DNA of 64,000 bases. Origin: Nymphaea colorata. Lineage: Eukaryota; Streptophyta; Magnoliopsida; Nymphaeales; Nymphaeaceae. Position 1 is the first letter of the stretch; the number at the start of each line of letters is the position of its first letter. Position numbers and translations under genes: made by a program. Positions 59,235 through 64,000 of the stretch are shown one piece after another. The notes under the pieces are model-generated. The model saw only the letters and a list, made by a program, of their open reading frames with translations, was not told the DNA's origin and made no database searches. The DNA lies in the NCBI RefSeq assembly GCF_008831285.2, contig NC_045147.1:24454981-24518980 (forward strand), read 5' to 3'.

Positions 59235-60760
59235 CTCTCTTTTCTGTCACTCACCACAACTAAGACCACCGTCTCGAGAGGAAGCAGGCTCAACCCCTCT
59301 AGACAAAAGAGAAAACCTTCTCCCCTTCCCCGGAATTTCACCTGCTTCTTGTGGTGCAGTCCTCTCTCGCTCTCTCTTTCTCTTGTGCACTTTTCTGACG
59401 GGCTCCCGGATTTCCAATCGAACAGCGCAGAATCCTTGTCCTCCTCTGGATTATACGCAAAGAACGTGATATTCAATTAGAAACTGTCAATCTCTGTCTA
59501 TCTATCTCTCGCGAGCGAGCGGGCGTAGTAGGATTGAGAATGCAGAGCTGAGGACAGCAAGCAGGCATCGACGCTTCTCGTACCTTCCCTTCTCCTTCGG
59601 CTAACGATTTATAACGAAAAGGCAAGAGGAGACGAGGAAATATAAACTGAAAAATCGGGAAGGAAGGGGAAAAGGAAAATCGTGTAGGTGAAGGACTCGC
59701 TCTTTTCCGAGACGTTAACCCCACATACTGCTCGACACTTGGCTACTTCGAAGTGGGCCCTACATCTCCGCTTCCGTCTCCCAGTTTCCACCCACCTTCC
59801 GGTCTCAACCTCCGTTTTTAGAAAATATTTTATGCGAAGAATAGATGAAGTGACATCTTCAATTGACCGTTTTTATATATATTTTACTTTGTTTTGGGAT
59901 CTGTAAATTTTGAGGTCATTGCTGATTCTGAAGTTTGCCATATATAAAACTTCAAGAATAGAATGCTAAGATCGGACCTCCGATTTAAGATCGTCCTGCC
60001 CTTTTAACGGCTTCACCCAACAGTCCACGATCTCTAAAGCATTTCTTACGTTAATAAAAGAATATGCTTTTTTCTTTAAAGTAACATAGTAAATGCATGC
60101 GTGGCTGTAAATAAAGCCATCGCCTTGCAAAATTCATTTCGTGAATCGCTGACCATTTGGTGAATTAGTCAAGTGTTTTCTCAAAAAAATGAATGAAAAA
60201 AATATGTATACATTAATTAAACATGAAAGTTTCGACTCTTTGAAAGAATATTTAAAAGTAACAGGTAGCATGTAGCACGCTGGTTTTGAGTATTTCTTTT
60301 TGTCCTCATTATTAAGCCGTAGGCCAAAGCAGTGAAAGTTCGGCCCATATTTAAGCTCTCATGAGTTTTTTTTTTTTTTTTTTTTCTTTCTTATAATTTT
60401 AAATACAAGAAAACAGTGACAGCAACAAAAATATATGAAAAGTAGGCCCGAAAATGCTGCAAAATCATGAAGAGTTACCCCCAGTTCATTGTTGGACTGG
60501 ATTCCCTAAATTAAAGATCCGTTCAAATCCCGCAGAGTTAGTTCACATTTGGACTTTGGCAGCCAGCATCTAGTTGGCTTCTGGATGTGGATAAAAGAAA
60601 AAGAAAATATCCAATATCAGGAAATAAATTAATGGTATTATCTCAATTATCACTTTTTGTTAACTGGGTTTTCCGCCCAAGATCAACGCACCAACATTAG
60701 GCCGCAAGTTTTATTTTCAAATAGACGAAAGAATAGGAATTAGGGGGCATATCTAATCTA
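59235..60760. other. Upstream region of the PILS gene
   Basis: 59235-59530 is rich in CT runs, as expected of a plant 5' UTR or core promoter; no definite TATA box was picked. Beyond 59830 the sequence is AT-rich with a poly-T run at about 60366-60387 and no gene. Confidence 0.5.
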
Positions 60761-61002
60761 TGATTGAGAAATAAATTACAGCTATTTATCTCATTCTTTT
60801 TTGGCGCCTTTTGGCCTCGGACGGGTCACTGGGTTTCTCCGGTTCTTTTTGGGTGGCGTTGGTGTTTTCAATGCGTCTTTCGTGGGTCGTACTCTGTCTC
60901 TATCATGGACTTGTTTGGATGGTGGATTCTTTTTTATGTTTGGAGTACTGGTGCTGTACCTTTTGTCCAACCTATGGTTGGATTTGTAATGTTGAATACA
61001 TT

Positions 61003-61028
61003 CTCTCTCTCTCTCTCTCTCTCTCTTC
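61003..61028. repeat. Microsatellite (CT)n
   Basis: About twelve CT units within otherwise unremarkable intergenic sequence. Confidence 0.95.
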
Positions 61029-61586
61029 TTGAACTGGAAGATGCCACCTTCTTAATTAATACCATTTTCCCTAGTATATATGAATTAAGAATGTACAGTA
61101 AAGGTACGAGCAGAAAAGGAAAAAAGATGATTCTGTCTTGAAAAATTATGATGGCCGGACGGGCCGCCGGCGCCTTATGCTTCCCTACAAATGAAAACAT
61201 ATAGCAATCCTGTAACTCTCGCAACATCGGAGGCAGTCGTCCGGTTACGAAAGAAGTATAGACTTCCTGTATGAAGAAGACAAACAAAGTCAAGATATGT
61301 ATGATCGAGGTATAATCAGAGTGACTGTTTCAGGATTAACATAATAATCATGTGTTCCCCATTTTTATTTTTGTAAACAAGGTGTTTCTTTTCACCTGCC
61401 AGCTTAATTATTGGAGAAAACTGTTTTACTTTTTTTTTTTTTTCTTGACGAAAGCATTTTGGTCATTAGAGGCACCAAAGGACTTTAATCCGCTTGGGGG
61501 CCGGAGCATTCTTATATCTAACAGATATAAGCCGGTGCTTGGACGACAACTTTGTTTGGCTATAATTAAAAAAAAAAAAAGTTGAG

Positions 61587-61724
61587 ATGGTAAAACAGAA
61601 TATCCAAGAACGTTGTCTGTCGACCAGGCGATGGATGTGGTAGTAGCAATATTGGAGCCAGGTGACGCCCGCGCGCCTTGACGGAATGGTGAAACAGAAT
61701 ATCCAAGAACGTTGCCTGTCGATA
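61587..61724. repeat. Partial direct repeat, offset 99 bp
   Basis: ATGGTAAAACAGAATATCC at 61587 recurs as ATGGTGAAACAGAATATCC at 61686, and both continue AAGAACGTTGNCTGTCGA. The second copy covers only the first 40 bp or so. Confidence 0.85.
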
Positions 61725-61739
61725 ATGGCGGCCATCAGC

Positions 61740-63525
61740 TAGAAGACCGGCCAATTGTCACCAAGGATGGAAATCAACAAGAAGAGAAAAATCAATATGT
61801 ATCTATCCATATCCATAATTGCCAACTTTACATTCTTACTTTACTAGCTGACGAACTCCAGTTAGTGAGACGGACACATGAGGAGGGATCGAGAAATTCG
61901 TGTCCTTTTCCCGGGAGGCTTCTTGTCAGAGGCCTTAAATTAATCACAATCACGACACCAATAATGATAGCAATAATCGAGTACTTGGCCTTTGTCTATT
62001 CTAAAATTATTCTCGTCTTGATTTCTCTTGAAAAAGAACTCTGGAAGAGGGCGTTTGCTTTTCAAGTTTCAACATTTCTCAACAACTTCAAAGACTCTTT
62101 TGATTGGGAGCAGTACCATGTCCACTTCTCTGTCTAACCTGTCTCTAGCAGGTCCCCTTACATTTTGAAGAGTAACACTGAAGACGTGGATTCATACCCA
62201 GTAATCCTCACCGCTAGCATCATCGTAAACCGAGCTTGTTTGCATCCCTATGACTGCAGGAACACTGACATGAGCGTCTATATCTGAGTACGTTAAGGAA
62301 CAGTCCAATGACGAAGGTAGTTAACAGATGATGGTGGCAAAAGTGGGAATGGAATGGAGGGGATCATGCTGCGTTCGCGGCACAACAACCGATACAGGCG
62401 GCCCACGCCGGCGACTGTGACGTTCATAATTCGCCCATGGGTGAGGCGGTACGTATATAAAGCGGGTGTCCAGTAGAAGCCTTCCGCCTCCGGTTACCCC
62501 GTCATCCTCCTCCGTCCTCACCCGGGTGCTGAACGCCTAATTCATCACTTTGATTAAGTGAAGCGAAGGGCTACCAAACTCCGGGACGTTGGTATTTCTT
62601 GTCATTACCGTGGGCACCACCAGGATGTGAGGCCTCTGTACCATTCGCGAAACTTGGCCGATTCACCCATCCAACAGAATCGGTAGAAATTGTTCATTGG
62701 AAGGAGCCAGGGCCGATAAAGGAAGGAGCCGGCCGCCGGCGGAAGGTAAGCGGAGGGAGCAGAGCAGGGTGCCAAAGACTTAGACTAGTGGATGGGAAAG
62801 GTAGCTCCGGCCATTAAGAATAGTGCAGAAGTGGACATTAACTTTCCTGCTAACTGGCACATTCCATATGCACTGTGATGGCGAGAGTGGAGGATTAATT
62901 AAGACCTGACCCTATTAATTAACTTCAAACAGAAGGTCTTAATGAAGCCCCTGCGCTGGGAGGCTATCTTGGTTGCGATCTATCATTGCGGCAGCAAAGG
63001 TGATGGTGACCTGAAACGGTCCGACAGCACCACCATCCGCAGCCAATCCTCATTGGAGGGAGGGTCGGTGGTGTAGCGGTCAGTCGATGAAGGATCAAAG
63101 TCGATCCTTCTGTCCCCTTTTCTTTATAATTTCACGGTGTGGTTTCTTTCATTTCATCCATGATAATTTCGTTTTTTTTTTTTTTCCAAAAAAAAAAATC
63201 CTTTTTAGTTTTCTCCATTTTTTCTTTACAGAGGGGGGGGCTTCTTTTGTCCTTCTAATTAACTTGAATCCCACAAACCGTCCGTCGGCTGAATTTGGTT
63301 TATAGGTGCTAGTGTCGGTTGGGTAGGCGTTTGGTGGTTTGAAATTTTGATTAAAAATGAAAATTCCATAGTCCCAATTTCTTTTTAAATTGGAATTGAA
63401 TCAAAATTTCAGGTTTTAGTTTTCTAATTTCGAAAACAAATTATCTCGTTCCTTTAGTAATTCTAATTGCTTTAAAAATGAACATTTTGATTCTAAACTT
63501 CCATGATTTTGGGATTATCGAATGC
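61740..63525. other. Intergenic, no gene recognised
   Basis: Several open frames of 60 to 140 codons occur but none resembles a known family or shows splice-linked continuation. A low-complexity T/A run lies at about 63170-63200. Confidence 0.5.
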
Positions 63526-63790
63526 TGGTTTGATTCACAATAAAGCACGGATAGAAGGAACACAACCGTCATCTTCTCTACTCTATATTACTGTCTTGTC
63601 CTAATAGACAGCGATGTGAAGTTTATACCATTGAATTTGCTTTATAGGATGTGGCTTCGTTTGGATACTTCAAAGCTAGTTTGATTCACGTTAATCCATA
63701 AACATGAGGAATACAACCATCTTCTTCTCTACATTATTACTGCCTTGTCCTAGTAGACAAGGATGTGAATTTTTTCACCAAGGTTTAAGA
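63526..63790. repeat. Diverged direct repeat, about 153 bp apart
   Basis: TTTGATTCAC occurs at about 63529 and 63682. Each is followed by similar GGAANACAACC, ATCTTCTTCTCTAC/ATCTTCTCTACTC and CTTGTCCTANTAGACA blocks, then GATGTGAA. The copies are clearly diverged. Confidence 0.75.
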
Positions 63791-64000
63791 GTGGAAATTA
63801 TGTGAATCCAAAGCAAAACACATAGCAACGAATAAGGCCTGGATCCTCATTCGCCAAACTGTGTGAGGAAGAAATAGAGAGGAATTAGAGCAGAACAAAC
63901 AAGCACAGTTGAGGCTCAACCTCTTACTCGAATGCCATGGGCTTACGAAAGTTTAAAGATCCTTAACTTCTAAGTGATTAGCTGAACGAGGCGTTTCATT

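Noticed and set aside
59473-59791. Minus-strand frames upstream of the PILS start
   Set aside because: Likely 5' UTR or promoter sequence; nothing links them in phase to the PILS first exon.

Overview
The window is nuclear DNA from a flowering plant. The evidence is five protein-coding loci with spliced GT-AG genes that resemble known land-plant families, long AT-rich introns of up to several kilobases, Ty1/copia retrotransposons with the plant-type primer-binding site next to the LTR, and many short inverted-repeat elements and microsatellites. The species cannot be named. The long introns would suit a magnoliid or other early-diverging angiosperm, but that is a weak inference.

Layout, left to right. 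(1) 1-22338, minus strand: twelve exons of a DExH-box RNA helicase with CCCH zinc fingers, orthologous to Arabidopsis DExH8/C3H31. The gene starts at 22338 and runs off the left edge inside the zinc-finger region. Its 6.95 kb first intron carries a young copia element in the opposite orientation (16498-21988). (2) 22972-24380, minus: a decayed copia pol fragment between two host genes. (3) 24624-29301, minus: a complete three-exon SIP1-type aquaporin. (4) 32250-32930, minus: a tandem SIP1 paralogue in which only the first two exons can be found. (5) 35105-40529, plus: an old full-length copia element with a perfect 5-bp target duplication and broken reading frames. (6) 40917-41433, minus: a frameshifted open stretch of unknown origin. 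(7) 41566-43014, minus: an intronless proline-rich protein gene with its own TATA box. (8) 46495-59234, minus: a complete ten-exon auxin transporter-like gene of the PIN-LIKES family, closest to PILS6. (9) 59235-64000: no gene seen, only repeats.

Every host locus lies on the minus strand and both LTR-complete retroelements lie on the plus strand. The host genes do not form a pathway: RNA helicase, ER membrane channel, proline-rich protein and ER auxin carrier-like protein are ordinary neighbours. The least ordinary parts are the young copia element and the tandem SIP1 pair. The copia element has indistinguishable LTRs but broken gag and a changed reverse-transcriptase active site, and it carries a host-like reading frame in antisense in its leader. 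The SIP1 pair has differing first NPA boxes and a missing last exon in one copy.

Exon boundaries were assigned by eye from splice sites, unbroken phase across every junction, and remembered similarity to Arabidopsis proteins. No database search was run.
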